Positions 40,196 through 49,606 are shown, numbered from the stretch's first letter. The stretch is DNA of 53,777 bases from an uncultured Acidobacteriia bacterium (GCA_903907865.1 CAIVPR010000159.1:1-53777), one strand, 5' to 3'. The notes: a model not told the origin generated them from the letters alone. A program made the numbers and translations.

Positions 40196-42541
40196 GTGCC
40201 GCGTCCCCATTCTTCCATCCTTGTACTGATGTTGCTTGGCGGCAGCCTGCATGCCCAGACCGGCGGGGATTCCGACCTCCAGCATTCGCTCAAACCGTTC
40301 CTCGCGAAGAACTGCGCCGGCTGCCACAACCGCGCACTGCCTGCCGCCAATCTGGACCTGAGCGTCCCCCCGACCAACGCAGCGGTCCTCGGCAAGCTCC
40401 TCGACAAGATCTCGACCGGTAAGATGCCCCCGCCGGGCGCACCCGCCGTCGCCAAATCCGACCGCGACGCCATCGTTTCCGCGCTCGACAAGGCGCTGGG
40501 CTTTGGCGAGCCCAATCCAGGCCGCGTCACCGCCCACCGCCTCAACCGCGTGGAATACAACAATTCGATCCGCGACCTTGTCGGCTTGGACCTCCACGCC
40601 GCCGACGAGTTCCCCCTCGACGACACCGGCTACGGTTTCGACAACATCGGCGACGTGCTCTCCGTCTCGCCTATGCTGATGGAAAAGTACACGGCCGCAG
40701 CCCGAAAGGTTGCCCGCGTCGCAGTCCAAGGCCAGCCGCTGCCGCCGAAGCCGTCGAAACTGACCCGCTTCCTCGGCAAGAAACTCCAGGACGACCCCAC
40801 CGCCAACGCCCTCCCGTTTTCCTACCGCGGGGCGCTGTGGGCCACCTACACCTTCCCAATCGAGGCGGATTACGAATTCCGCATGCGCGTCGGCAACTAC
40901 CGCCCACGCGACCACTCCACCCCGCGCCAGACCGAATTGGCCAGGAAGCGCTCCCTTACCGAGGCCGAGAAAGCCGAACTCACAGAACTCAACCGCATCG
41001 CCGACCCTCCGGCGAAGATGGTGATGACCGTCGATGGCAAACCGGTCTACAGCGAGATCGTCGAAGGCAATATCGACTACGTCTATGCCCACGGCGAATC
41101 CATCGCGCGCGTCCATCTCACGGCGGGCGAGCACAGTTTCCGCGCTTCGTTCCCCGAATACGCCGATACCGACAAGCCGCTCGACAACGTCAACACCGAC
41201 GGCCGGCGCAAGCTGTTTGTGGACTATTTCGATATCGTCGGACCCTTCGACCCCAAGCCGCCCGCGCGGAATCCGAAAGTCTTCATCTGCGTCGACCGCA
41301 CGCCCGCTTGTTCGCGCCTGATCGTGCAGAATCTGGCCAGGCATGCGTGGCGCCGCCAGCCCACCGCCATCGAAGTCAACGAACTGGCAGATCTGGCTAC
41401 CGCAGTCCGCAAGGATTCAGAATCGTTCGACGACGGCATCCGCGCCGCCCTGCAGGCGATCCTGATGTCGCCGAACTTCCTCTTCCGTGTCGAGCGCGAA
41501 CCGACAGGCCCCCTCAGCGCCGTCAGCCTCGCCAACCGCCTGTCCTTCTTCCTATGGAGCGCGCCGCCGGACGACGAACTGATGCGCGCCGTCGAAAAGG
41601 GCACGCTGCTGAATCCGGGCGGGGTCCACGAACAGGTCCGCCGCATGCTGGCCGACAACCGGGCCGACACGCTGATCGACAACTTCGCCGGGCAGTGGCT
41701 TGGCCTGCGGATCCTCGACAAACGCAAGCCCGACCCCGCCCACTTCACGCTCTTCGACGACGAACTGATGGAGTGGATGCGCCGCGAGTCCGAACTGTTC
41801 GCCCGCACAGTGATGCGTGAGAACCGCAGTATCACCGACTTCCTCGACGGCAAGTTCGCCTACCTGAACGGCCCCTTGGCGCGCTACTACGGCATCGCCG
41901 GGGTCAACGGCGAGGATTTCCACCGCGTCGAACTAGCCGGTGACCAGCGCGGAGGCGTGCTGGGCCAGGGTGCCGTCCTCGCGCTGTCCTCCTACGCCAC
42001 CCGCACATCGCCCGTACTGCGCGGAAAGTGGGTGCTGGAAAATCTGCTCGGCACCCCGCCTCCTCCTCCGCCGCCCGACGTTCCGGCGCTCAAGGAAGAC
42101 CACATCGGCACCGAGGCCTCGCTACGCCAGCGGCTGGAACAGCACCGCGCCAAAGCGGAGTGCGCCGTCTGCCACAACATGATGGACCCTATCGGGTTCG
42201 CGCTGGAAAACTACGACGCCTCCGGGGCGTGGCGCGAGAAGGACGGCAATTTCCCCGTCGACACCTCCGGCCAGTTGCCCGGCGGCAAGCCCTTCAAGGG
42301 TCCGGCGGGGCTGAAGCAGGCGTTGCGCGACCAGTCCGCCCCCTTCGTCCGTAATTTCACCGAGAAGATGCTCACCTACGCGCTGGGCAGAGGCCTTGAA
42401 CCCTACGACCGCCCGACCGTGGACCACATCGTGGAGCGTCTGGCGGCGGACAACTACCGCTTCTCGACCCTGATCACCGAAATCGTCGACAGCCAGCCCT
42501 TCCGTATGCGGAAGGCGGAGGAACAATCGAATGCCAGGTAA
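40196..42541 (+). CDS. Exported DUF1592/DUF1588/DUF1585-family haem protein
   Basis: 781 aa from GTG 40196; an ATG at 40175 would add seven residues ahead of the signal peptide. The signal peptide ends near LHAQ. A cytochrome-c-like domain has CAGCH (40-44). The order then is DUF1587 (LNRVEYNNSIRDLVGLD), DUF1595, DUF1592 (RLSFFLWSAPPDDELM, WLGLRILDKRKPDP), DUF1588 (SYATRTSPVLRGKWVLENLLG with a CAVCH site) and DUF1585 at the end. This architecture is typical of Planctomycetes and Acidobacteria, always beside a DUF1552 gene. The enzymatic role is unknown; oxidation of a polymer-derived substrate is often suggested. Confidence 0.95.
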   Translation: MPRPHSSILVLMLLGGSLHAQTGGDSDLQHSLKPFLAKNCAGCHNRALPAANLDLSVPPTNAAVLGKLLDKISTGKMPPPGAPAVAKSDRDAIVSALDKALGFGEPNPGRVTAHRLNRVEYNNSIRDLVGLDLHAADEFPLDDTGYGFDNIGDVLSVSPMLMEKYTAAARKVARVAVQGQPLPPKPSKLTRFLGKKLQDDPTANALPFSYRGALWATYTFPIEADYEFRMRVGNYRPRDHSTPRQTELARKRSLTEAEKAELTELNRIADPPAKMVMTVDGKPVYSEIVEGNIDYVYAHGESIARVHLTAGEHSFRASFPEYADTDKPLDNVNTDGRRKLFVDYFDIVGPFDPKPPARNPKVFICVDRTPACSRLIVQNLARHAWRRQPTAIEVNELADLATAVRKDSESFDDGIRAALQAILMSPNFLFRVEREPTGPLSAVSLANRLSFFLWSAPPDDELMRAVEKGTLLNPGGVHEQVRRMLADNRADTLIDNFAGQWLGLRILDKRKPDPAHFTLFDDELMEWMRRESELFARTVMRENRSITDFLDGKFAYLNGPLARYYGIAGVNGEDFHRVELAGDQRGGVLGQGAVLALSSYATRTSPVLRGKWVLENLLGTPPPPPPPDVPALKEDHIGTEASLRQRLEQHRAKAECAVCHNMMDPIGFALENYDASGAWREKDGNFPVDTSGQLPGGKPFKGPAGLKQALRDQSAPFVRNFTEKMLTYALGRGLEPYDRPTVDHIVERLAADNYRFSTLITEIVDSQPFRMRKAEEQSNAR

Positions 42542-43904
42542 ATCCCTTTCCCGCCGCGCCATCCTGAGGGGGGCCGGAACCGCCGTCGCGCTGCCCTTGC
42601 TGGACGCCATGATCCCCGCGTTTTCGGCCGGTGCCGCCCAAGCCGCGTCGCCCTGCCGGATGGCGTTCCTTTACGTGCCCAACGGCATCATGATGCCGGA
42701 ATGGTTCCCGAAGGAGACGGCTTCGGTGGCCGCCGACACGTCGATCCCGCTGCCCGCCGTATTGCCGCGCGTGTCGTCGATCTTGGCGCCGCACCGCGAC
42801 AACATTCTGCTGCTTTCCGGCCTCACTCACAACGGCGGCCGCGCGTTGGGCGACGGTCCGGGCGACCATGGCCGCGCCGGTGCCAACTACCTGACCGGCG
42901 TGCATCCGAAAAAGACCAACGGCCGGGACCTGCAGACCGGAATTTCGGTGGACCAGGTTGCCGCGCGCCGTTTGGCGGACAAGACCCGCTTCGCCTCGCT
43001 CGAACTGGGCTGCGAGGAAGGCGTGCAGGGCGGCAGTTGCGACAACGGCTATAGCTGCGCCTACTCGAACAGCATTTCCTGGCGGACACCATCGTCGCCC
43101 GCGCCTGCCGAGATCCGTCCCCGGGCGGTTTTCGAGCGGTTGTTCGGCGCGGGGGAGGGCTTGACAGGAGAAAAAGCCGCTCGGGAAGCCCGCTACCAGC
43201 GCAGCATTTTGGACGTCGTCATGGGCCAGACCCGTCGGCTCGACGCGTCCTTGGGTGGTGCCGACCGCCGCAAGCTGGACGAGTACCTCGATTCCATCCG
43301 CGAACTCGAAAAGCGCATCCAGTCGGCGGAAAAACAAACCCAGACCGCGCCCAAGGGCGTTTCCGTGCCCGATTCCAGTATCCCAACCGAGTTCGGCGAG
43401 CACGCGCGCGTCATGTTCGACCTGTTGACTCTGGCATTCCAGACCGATTCGACCCGCGTCGCGACCTTGCTGCTGGCGCTCGAACAGAGCCCCAGGGCGT
43501 ACCCCGAGATCGGCATCCCCGAGGCCCACCACGGCCTCACCCACCACCAGGGCGACAAGGAAAAGATCGAAAAGGTAACCCAGATCAACTGCTTCCACGC
43601 CAAGCAGTTCGCCTATTTGCTGGACAAGCTGGCCAAGACCCCGGACGGCGACGGGACCCTGCTCGAGCACGTCATGATCACCTACGGCAGCGCCCTCAGC
43701 GACGGCAACGCCCACGATCATGCGAACCTGCCGACCGTGCTGGCGGGCAAGGGCTGCGGCCGGATCCAGCCGGGCCGACTGGTGCGCTACAAGGCGGAGA
43801 CGCCAATGACGAACTTGTTCGTCGCGATGCTGGACCGCATGGGCGTCCCGGTGGAGTCGTTGGGGGACAGCAACGGCGAGCTGGGGTATTTGTCGGGGCT
43901 GTAG
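42531..43904 (+). CDS. Tat-exported DUF1552 protein
   Basis: 457 aa. The Tat signal SRRAILRGAGTAVALPLLDAM is typical of DUF1552. The conserved body includes RMAFLYVPNGIMMPEWFP, LSGLTHNGG, DHGRAGANYLTG, GGSCDNGYSCAYSNSISW and LTHHQGDKEKIEKVTQINCFHA. Catalytic function unknown. It overlaps the DUF1592 gene by 11 nt; the pair is invariably linked in such genomes and probably forms an exported complex. Confidence 0.95.
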   Translation: MPGKSLSRRAILRGAGTAVALPLLDAMIPAFSAGAAQAASPCRMAFLYVPNGIMMPEWFPKETASVAADTSIPLPAVLPRVSSILAPHRDNILLLSGLTHNGGRALGDGPGDHGRAGANYLTGVHPKKTNGRDLQTGISVDQVAARRLADKTRFASLELGCEEGVQGGSCDNGYSCAYSNSISWRTPSSPAPAEIRPRAVFERLFGAGEGLTGEKAAREARYQRSILDVVMGQTRRLDASLGGADRRKLDEYLDSIRELEKRIQSAEKQTQTAPKGVSVPDSSIPTEFGEHARVMFDLLTLAFQTDSTRVATLLLALEQSPRAYPEIGIPEAHHGLTHHQGDKEKIEKVTQINCFHAKQFAYLLDKLAKTPDGDGTLLEHVMITYGSALSDGNAHDHANLPTVLAGKGCGRIQPGRLVRYKAETPMTNLFVAMLDRMGVPVESLGDSNGELGYLSGL

Positions 43905-43929
43905 TCGCCCTGAAACGAAGACGGGGCGA

Positions 43930-43935
43930 TAAACT
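43930..43935 (+). promoter_or_regulatory. TAAACT box 6 nt before GTG start
   Basis: A -10-like hexamer precedes the amidohydrolase GTG (43942). A TCGCCC/GGGCGA inverted repeat (43905-43929) just upstream could end the DUF1552 transcript. Confidence 0.4.
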
Positions 43936-43941
43936 AGCACC

Positions 43942-45240
43942 GTGCGTCTAGTTTCAGTCCTGTTGGCACTTTCCACTGTGTCGGTCGCGTTCGCCCAGCC
44001 GAAATACGACCTCCTGCTCAAGAACGGCCACGTCATCGACGCCAAGAACGGTCTCGACGGCATCCGCGACGTTGCCATCAAGGACCGCAAGATCGCCGCC
44101 GTCGCAGCCCTTATCCCTGCTGCTGACGCGGCAAAGACCATCGATGTCCGGGGCCTCTACGTTACACCCGGCTTGGTCGATATCCACGTCCACGTCTACG
44201 CCGGAACCGGCCAGAAGGGGGCCTACTCCGGCGATCTCAGCGTCTACCCCGACCCCTTCACCTTCCGCAACGGCGTCACCACCGTCGTCGACGCCGGTAG
44301 CTCCGGCTGGCGTAATTTCCCCGACTTCAAGGACCGCGTCATCGACCGCTCCAAGACCCGCGTACTTGCACTCCTGAACATCGTGGGCAAGGGCATGGGC
44401 GGCGGCACCACCGAGCAGGACACCACCGACATGGACGCCGAGGCCACTGCAGCCCGAGCCAAGGAGTTCGCGGGCACCGTGGTCGGCATCAAAACAGCCC
44501 ACTATGCGGGACCGGAGTGGATTCCCGTCGACCGCGCCATCGCGGCCGGTACAGCAGCAAAGCTGCCGGTGATGGTCGATTTCGGCGAGTTCCGCCCCGA
44601 GCGCCCCTACCAGGATCTGGTCCTGAAGAAGCTCCGGCCGGGCGACATTTCCACCCACATGTACCTCGATATGGTGCCGATGCTGGACACGCAGGGCACG
44701 CTGCTGCCTTACCTGAAGGAGGCCCGCAAGCGCGGGGTCATCTTCGACGTCGGCCACGGCGCGGGCAGCCTGCTTTTCCGGCTCGCCGGACCCGCTGTTC
44801 AGCAGGGGTTCATCCCCGATTCGATCTCGACCGACCTCCACGCGGGCTCCATGAACGCCGGTCTGAAGGACATGTTGACCACCATGAACAAGTTCCTCGC
44901 CATGGGTCAGAGCCTCGCAGCCGTGATCGGGGAATCGACTTGGAACCCGGCCCGCGAAATGCGCCGGACCGAGCTTGGAAACCTCTCGGTCGGCAGCCCT
45001 GCCGATGTCGCCGTCTTGCGCCTCTCCAGGGGCAATTTCGGCTTCGTGGACTCCTACGGGGCCCGTCTGGCTGGCACGTCCAAGCTGGAATGCGAGTTGA
45101 CGGTCCGGGATGGACTCGCGGTCTTTGATTTGAACGGCATTTCGAGAGAAGATTGGAAGAAGCTCCCTGCCAACTACAAGGCACAAGGAGCCCCGGGCTG
45201 GGACGCCACTCTGAGCCAGGCGGTCCGAAACCGCAAGTAG
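43942..45240 (+). CDS. Exported amidohydrolase / dihydroorotase-like deacetylase
   Basis: 432 aa from a GTG. The signal peptide is MRLVSVLLALSTVSVAFA. The metal-dependent hydrolase fold is seen in DLLLKNGHVIDAKNGLDG, VTPGLVDIHVHVYAG (the HxH metal pair), VVDAGSSGWRNFPDF, HYAGPEWIP, ISTHMYLD, FDVGHGAGS and a final ISTDLHAG Asp. The closest group is the EF_0837/AHD1-like amidohydrolases that act on acylated amino acids or sugars. Export is unusual for this group. Confidence 0.88.
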   Translation: MRLVSVLLALSTVSVAFAQPKYDLLLKNGHVIDAKNGLDGIRDVAIKDRKIAAVAALIPAADAAKTIDVRGLYVTPGLVDIHVHVYAGTGQKGAYSGDLSVYPDPFTFRNGVTTVVDAGSSGWRNFPDFKDRVIDRSKTRVLALLNIVGKGMGGGTTEQDTTDMDAEATAARAKEFAGTVVGIKTAHYAGPEWIPVDRAIAAGTAAKLPVMVDFGEFRPERPYQDLVLKKLRPGDISTHMYLDMVPMLDTQGTLLPYLKEARKRGVIFDVGHGAGSLLFRLAGPAVQQGFIPDSISTDLHAGSMNAGLKDMLTTMNKFLAMGQSLAAVIGESTWNPAREMRRTELGNLSVGSPADVAVLRLSRGNFGFVDSYGARLAGTSKLECELTVRDGLAVFDLNGISREDWKKLPANYKAQGAPGWDATLSQAVRNRK

Positions 45241-45268
45241 AAGAGACAAGGAGAGCCAAGGAGCGAAC

Positions 45269-45733
45269 ATGTCAAAGAACACACGCAGGAACTTGATTCA
45301 GGGCGCGGTCACGGCTGCCACTGCTGTCGCCGCCGGTGCTGCGAGCGCAGGCCCGGCCGAGGCCCAGACTGCACCGGTCAAGAAGGTAATCCGCAAAGGC
45401 GCGAAGCCAGCCACGCCGCCACTTTTCAACAGCACCATCCAGTACGGCAACCTGGTCTTCGTCGCCGGCGTGGGCTACCACGAGGGCCACGACATCAAGG
45501 TTCATACCGACGGCGTCCTGAAGCAGATCCAGAAGCAGCTGGAAGACGCCGGGTCTTCAATGGACAAGGTCTTGAAGGCCACCGTGTTCCTCGCCGACCT
45601 GAAGGACTACGCGGCCATGAACGAGGTCTTCCGGGGCCGCTTTGGCGACGAACCGCCTGTCCGCACAACCGTTTCCGTCGCCGGGCTGCCGGGCGATTCG
45701 CTCGTGGAAATAGACGTCATCGCCTACGTCTAA
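45269..45733 (+). CDS. Tat-exported RidA-family protein
   Basis: 154 aa. A Tat signal (NTRRNLIQGAVTAATAVAAG..AEA) precedes a complete RidA domain from about residue 50. PVRTTVSVAGLP carries Arg132 at the position of catalytic Arg105 in enteric RidA, and SLVEIDVIA carries Glu147 at Glu120. RidA enzymes hydrolyse enamine/imine intermediates in the cytosol; an exported copy is uncommon and suggests such intermediates arise outside the cytoplasm, perhaps from the neighbouring amidohydrolase. AAGGAG precedes the ATG. Confidence 0.92.
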   Translation: MSKNTRRNLIQGAVTAATAVAAGAASAGPAEAQTAPVKKVIRKGAKPATPPLFNSTIQYGNLVFVAGVGYHEGHDIKVHTDGVLKQIQKQLEDAGSSMDKVLKATVFLADLKDYAAMNEVFRGRFGDEPPVRTTVSVAGLPGDSLVEIDVIAYV

Positions 45734-45763
45734 CCCTGCATCAGACTCCAAAGGAGAGACCCT

Positions 45764-46906
45764 ATGGACCGCCGAACGTTCCTCGCCACAACCGCCGCCG
45801 TCTGCCCGATGCTGGTGCCGCCCATCGAGGGGGCACCGTACTCGGACCTGCCGAAGTACCGCAAGGTAACCAGCCACAGCAAGCCCGCGAACTGGAAAGA
45901 CGGCATGCCGGGTCGCTATCCGGCGTCGGTGGTCCGCGTGGCCGCGGAGAACTCCATCGACACCACCACGGAGAAGATCAACGTTCCGGTGGTCCACGAC
46001 ATGATCGCTAAGGGCATGTCGGAACTGACGGGACTCCGCGACCCACGCGACGCTTGGCGGTCCTTCTTCGAACCCTCTGACGTCGTCGGGATCAAGGTCA
46101 ACTGCTCCGGCGCACCCCTTGTGATGTCCAGCCCGGAAGTCGTGGCGGACATCGTCCAGAACTTGGTGGCGGTCGGCGTAAAGGCGTCGAACATCTGGGT
46201 TTACGAGCGCTTCCCGGACCAGATGGCCACCGTCGACTACGCCAAGTACCTCCCGGCAGGGGTCAACGTGGACGGCATCGAAAAGACACGCCAGTCGATC
46301 CTCGGCTACGACCCCAAGACCTACGTCGAGGTCGATTTCTTCGGCGAGGACGACACCCGCTCGATGCTGGTCCGCCACGTTTCCGAACGCTTCACCAAGA
46401 TCATCAACGTCCCGAACATGAAGGACCACGGCGCGTCCGGTGTCACCGGGTGCCTGAAGAACATCGCCTACGGGAACCATTCGAACGTCGCCCGTTCGCA
46501 CCAGTTCTCCAAGACCAACACGCTTTCGTTCATCGGGACGCTCGCTTCCATGGAGCCTCTGCGCTCCAAAGTTGTGCTCAACGTGATGGACGGCATGCGC
46601 GGCGTCTGGCATGGCGGGCCGTTCCTGCACGAAAAGAAGTTCCGCTTCTACCCCAAGGAGATGATGTTCGGCACCGACCCGGTCGCCATGGACCGCCTGC
46701 TGCTCGACGTGGTCGAGGCGAAACGCAAGGCCGAGAGCGCGATCTCGGTCTGGGAGCGCTCCGACAAGTACGTCCGCAAGGGCTTCGAGAACGACCCAAA
46801 TGCGAACAATTTCGTGCGCGAACCCGGCCACATCGAATTCGCAGGCAACCTGGGGCTCGGCACCTACGACTTCGCAAAGATCAAGACCAAGGCATTCCGT
46901 CTATGA
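45764..46906 (+). CDS. Exported DUF362-domain protein
   Basis: 380 aa. The N-terminus is Tat/Sec-like (MDRRTFLATTAAVCPML). DUF362 segments include VVGIKVNCSGAPLVMSSPEVVADIV, NVPNMKDHGASGVTGCLKNIAYG and FGTDPVAMDRLLLDVV. DUF362 proteins are often fused to 4Fe-4S ferredoxin domains, but no Cys cluster is present here. Function unknown. AAAGGAGAG is ahead of the ATG. The stop overlaps the next gene (ATGA). Confidence 0.92.
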   Translation: MDRRTFLATTAAVCPMLVPPIEGAPYSDLPKYRKVTSHSKPANWKDGMPGRYPASVVRVAAENSIDTTTEKINVPVVHDMIAKGMSELTGLRDPRDAWRSFFEPSDVVGIKVNCSGAPLVMSSPEVVADIVQNLVAVGVKASNIWVYERFPDQMATVDYAKYLPAGVNVDGIEKTRQSILGYDPKTYVEVDFFGEDDTRSMLVRHVSERFTKIINVPNMKDHGASGVTGCLKNIAYGNHSNVARSHQFSKTNTLSFIGTLASMEPLRSKVVLNVMDGMRGVWHGGPFLHEKKFRFYPKEMMFGTDPVAMDRLLLDVVEAKRKAESAISVWERSDKYVRKGFENDPNANNFVREPGHIEFAGNLGLGTYDFAKIKTKAFRL

Positions 46907-47814
46907 TCCTGCTGGCTGCAATCGCCCTCCCGGCGCTCCTCTGGGAACGCCCACTGGACACCGTCAAAACGTTGAAGGACGCGGGCATCTCGGAAATCGC
47001 GGTCGCCGCGGACAAGGTCGCGGCTTGGAAGTCTGCCGGTTTCGCCGCCGTGCCGATACCGTCGGCGGGGTGCGTCGCCGCCCCCGCTCCCAAGGTGAAC
47101 ATGCGCGCGAACGTGGCTCGGGCGACATCCAGCCCTTGGGTGGATTCCAATTCCTGGCGCTTCCTTCGGAACCCTGGCGGCAAGTTCTGTATCGAGGCCC
47201 TGGGCCGGTCCGCTGGTCTGGCCGCAGCCGAGGCCTTCGCGTATGGCGTCGAGGCTTACATTAAGACCGACGACGCTGGTCTGGCGTCGCTTGCGGCCAT
47301 GATCAAGGTCCTGCGCGGCGTTCCGGTTCTCGCAGGGTCCGCTGCGCCAGTTGCCGACATCGGCGTGGTGGACGATGGTTCCGCGCAGGCGGGCGAAATG
47401 CTGAACCTGCTTTCCCGCCGGAACCTGCTTTACCGCATCGTGAAATCGCCCGACTCCGGCCTCAAGGTCAACGTGGCGAAGGTCGATGGCGGCGATCCCA
47501 GCAAACAGGCCTACGAAATCCGTCAGAAACTTGGGGACGAACGACGCTCGCTGCGGTTGTACGGCAGCGAGGTGGTGATCGCCCGACTGACGACCCAAGG
47601 TGGCGGTGCGCGGGTCCACTTGGTCAACTACTCCCAGCGAGCGGTCAATGGCTTGCGCGTTCGCGTCGTTGGTACGTTCACGAAAGCGGAACTACGGGGA
47701 GCCGGTCTGTCGCAAGCCGACCTCACCGACCTCGTCCAAGCCGACGGTGGAACCGAGTTCACCGTCGCCACGATGAACGACTACGCAGTTATCGATCTGG
47801 CCGCCAAGCCGTAA
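46903..47814 (+). CDS. Hypothetical exported protein coupled to DUF362 gene
   Basis: 303 aa. A short signal-like N-terminus (MILLAAIALPALLWERP) is followed by alternating alpha/beta elements: VKTLKDAGISEIAVAADKVAAWKSAGF looks like a TIM-barrel opening. The C-terminal 60 residues are beta-rich (ARVHLVNYSQRAVNGLRVRVVG), as in glycosidase accessory domains. Family not recognised. The ATG overlaps the DUF362 stop, so it is translated with it and closes the 40.2-47.8 kb run. Confidence 0.7.
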   Translation: MILLAAIALPALLWERPLDTVKTLKDAGISEIAVAADKVAAWKSAGFAAVPIPSAGCVAAPAPKVNMRANVARATSSPWVDSNSWRFLRNPGGKFCIEALGRSAGLAAAEAFAYGVEAYIKTDDAGLASLAAMIKVLRGVPVLAGSAAPVADIGVVDDGSAQAGEMLNLLSRRNLLYRIVKSPDSGLKVNVAKVDGGDPSKQAYEIRQKLGDERRSLRLYGSEVVIARLTTQGGGARVHLVNYSQRAVNGLRVRVVGTFTKAELRGAGLSQADLTDLVQADGGTEFTVATMNDYAVIDLAAKP

Positions 47815-47829
47815 CATCGCTCACTGGCG

Positions 47830-47842
47830 GCCGAGGCTCGGC
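47830..47842. terminator. Small palindrome between convergent genes
   Basis: GCCGAG-G-CTCGGC lies in the 28-bp gap between convergent stops (47814 and 47843). Short and without a T-run; weak candidate. Confidence 0.3.
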
Positions 47843-48700
47843 TTAGAGGTGTACGGAATCCTCGTCCACTTCTGCGGACGGGACGTCTTCCGGCACGACC
47901 ACCGGTTTGGGTTTGGGATAAACCAACTCCGGTGCCCCGGAGTACTTCGGAAACCTCGAAGAACCCGTCGTTTCCGCAGTGTCGCCGGTCCTTGCCACGG
48001 CATTGGTCGGCTGTCCTAGGGCTGCTGCCGACTGCTTCGCCAGAGAATTTGTGTAGGCCAAGGCTGCGGCGCGGTCGTCCAAACTGGCGCGCCGTGATAC
48101 CGGTGCCTCCAACTGTCCCTCCAGCCGCGAGATCTTCTTCTTTTCCTTTTGCTTCTTCGCTTCGCGGCGCTCGCGCTCTTCCGCCTCCTCGGCCGCTTTG
48201 GCTTCCGCCTGCTCGGCCGCCAACGCCAGTGCGGCTTCGCGATTCGCCTTCATCGCTTCCTGTTCGGCGACTTCCGCCTTCTCCATCGCCTTCAGCTCAT
48301 CGACCGCGAACTTCGCCCGGCCTTCGGCGACCACTTTCCCCGCGCCCTTTTTTTCCCAGCGCTTGAAGCTGAAGACTTCCTTTCGCGGTCGAAAGTCCAC
48401 AAAGTTCGTGCGGCAGTACTCGCAGCGCCAGCGCTTGGCCCCCATGCTGATCTTCAGGCGCATCCAGAATGGCGGCTCGTAGCTCTTCCCGGACCAGGAA
48501 TTCAAATCCATCCTCAGGCACGTTGGGCAGCGGGCGTAGAAGATGTCCTGAATAATCAACGTCTTGGCGACGAATCTGGTTTTGCAGTCCAAACAGCGCA
48601 GCGGCGATTTGAACTTGAACTTCCCGGCCTTTTCCGCGATGGTTCTCGGCTGGGATTCCCGGAGGTAACGGCTTCCACACTTTGGACACTCGACAGGCAT
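47843..48700 (-). CDS. Zinc-ribbon protein with coiled coil
   Basis: 285 aa. Four CxxC knuckles are in the first 100 residues: CPKC (5-8), CLDC, CPTC and CEYC, forming two zinc ribbons. Residues about 130-200 are a charged, Ala/Glu/Lys-rich coiled coil (EKAEVAEQEAMKANREAALALAAEQAEAKA pattern). The tail is disordered and Pro-rich. No transmembrane helix. Probably a scaffold or nucleic-acid-binding protein of unknown role. Separated by 15 bp from the aminotransferase gene upstream. Confidence 0.8.
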   Translation of the reverse strand: MPVECPKCGSRYLRESQPRTIAEKAGKFKFKSPLRCLDCKTRFVAKTLIIQDIFYARCPTCLRMDLNSWSGKSYEPPFWMRLKISMGAKRWRCEYCRTNFVDFRPRKEVFSFKRWEKKGAGKVVAEGRAKFAVDELKAMEKAEVAEQEAMKANREAALALAAEQAEAKAAEEAEERERREAKKQKEKKKISRLEGQLEAPVSRRASLDDRAAALAYTNSLAKQSAAALGQPTNAVARTGDTAETTGSSRFPKYSGAPELVYPKPKPVVVPEDVPSAEVDEDSVHL

Positions 48701-48715
48701 TTAGAAAATGGTTCC

Positions 48716-49594
48716 TTAGACCGCCAGCCCGACCGATTTGCGGGCCGCTATATCTACTTCAAGAAACTTCTGGAACGCGGGGGCTAGTTTGTCGCGGACC
48801 CCGCCTTGCTGGTTTAGGATGCTACCGGCAATTTCACTCACACCCAAGAGGTTGCGCGTGCTCGATGTGATGAACACCTCGTCGGCGGAGCATAGATCCT
48901 GCACCGTGAGGCTGCACTCCACGAACATTACGCCGGGCACCCGCAGTTCCCCCAGCACCACTTCCCTGGTGATTCCGGGCAAGCAGCCGTCGGACAACGG
49001 CGGTGTCCGCACCTCCGACCCGAAAACGGCGAAGACATTTGCGGACGTGCACTCCGCCACCACCCCACGCTCGTTCAACAACAGGGTTTCGTCGAAACCC
49101 CGCTTGTGGGCTCGCTCGGCCCAAGTCAGGTTCTGCGCCCACGAGTTCAACTTGGCCCCGGCAAACTCGCCTGCCGCGAAACGACCGTTCGGCGTGATGT
49201 CCAACCGCACCGACGAACCCCAAGGCTTCAAGTCGGCAGTCATGGCGACCACGTCCGTCGCCCGGTCCGACGCGCCCGGGAACTCCCACATGCCGCCCGA
49301 ATTCCGCATCAGGACCAAGCGGAGGGTGCAATCAACGCGGTCGTTCGCCGCTACCAGTTCCAAGAGGTCTTCTTCCAGCGCGTCGCGGTCGGGCGGCATC
49401 TCCAGCCCGATCCCCCCGGCGTCCCGGGACATCCTTGTCCAGTGGCGGTCCCAGGCGAACAACGAGCCGTTCTTCACGCGCAAAGTCGTGAAGACGCCCC
49501 AGCCCGCCAGCAGGCCCAACTGGCCTGGCGACAAGATTGTTTCCGCAGCGCCGAGGATCCTGCCATTGTGGAGGACGCGGCTGTGAATCGCCAT
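48716..49594 (-). CDS. Class IV PLP aminotransferase / aminodeoxychorismate-lyase-like
   Basis: 292 aa. Fold type IV: LLAGWGVFTTLRVKNGSLF, DRHWTRMSRDA, RLVLMRNSGG, AGAKLNSWAQNLTWAERAHKRG with the PLP lysine at 148, ETLLLNERGVVAECTSANVF (phosphate-binding) and GCLPGITREVVL. Branched-chain aminotransferase, D-amino-acid aminotransferase and PabC cannot be separated by eye; the short first strand and small size favour a PabC- or DAAT-like enzyme. A TAGAAT box is 6 nt upstream of the ATG. Confidence 0.9.
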   Translation of the reverse strand: MAIHSRVLHNGRILGAAETILSPGQLGLLAGWGVFTTLRVKNGSLFAWDRHWTRMSRDAGGIGLEMPPDRDALEEDLLELVAANDRVDCTLRLVLMRNSGGMWEFPGASDRATDVVAMTADLKPWGSSVRLDITPNGRFAAGEFAGAKLNSWAQNLTWAERAHKRGFDETLLLNERGVVAECTSANVFAVFGSEVRTPPLSDGCLPGITREVVLGELRVPGVMFVECSLTVQDLCSADEVFITSSTRNLLGVSEIAGSILNQQGGVRDKLAPAFQKFLEVDIAARKSVGLAV

Positions 49595-49600
49595 ATTCCG

Positions 49601-49606
49601 ATTCTA
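49601..49606 (-). promoter_or_regulatory. TAGAAT box 6 nt before start codon
   Basis: A -10-like hexamer on the minus strand ahead of the class IV aminotransferase gene. No Shine-Dalgarno. Confidence 0.45.
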
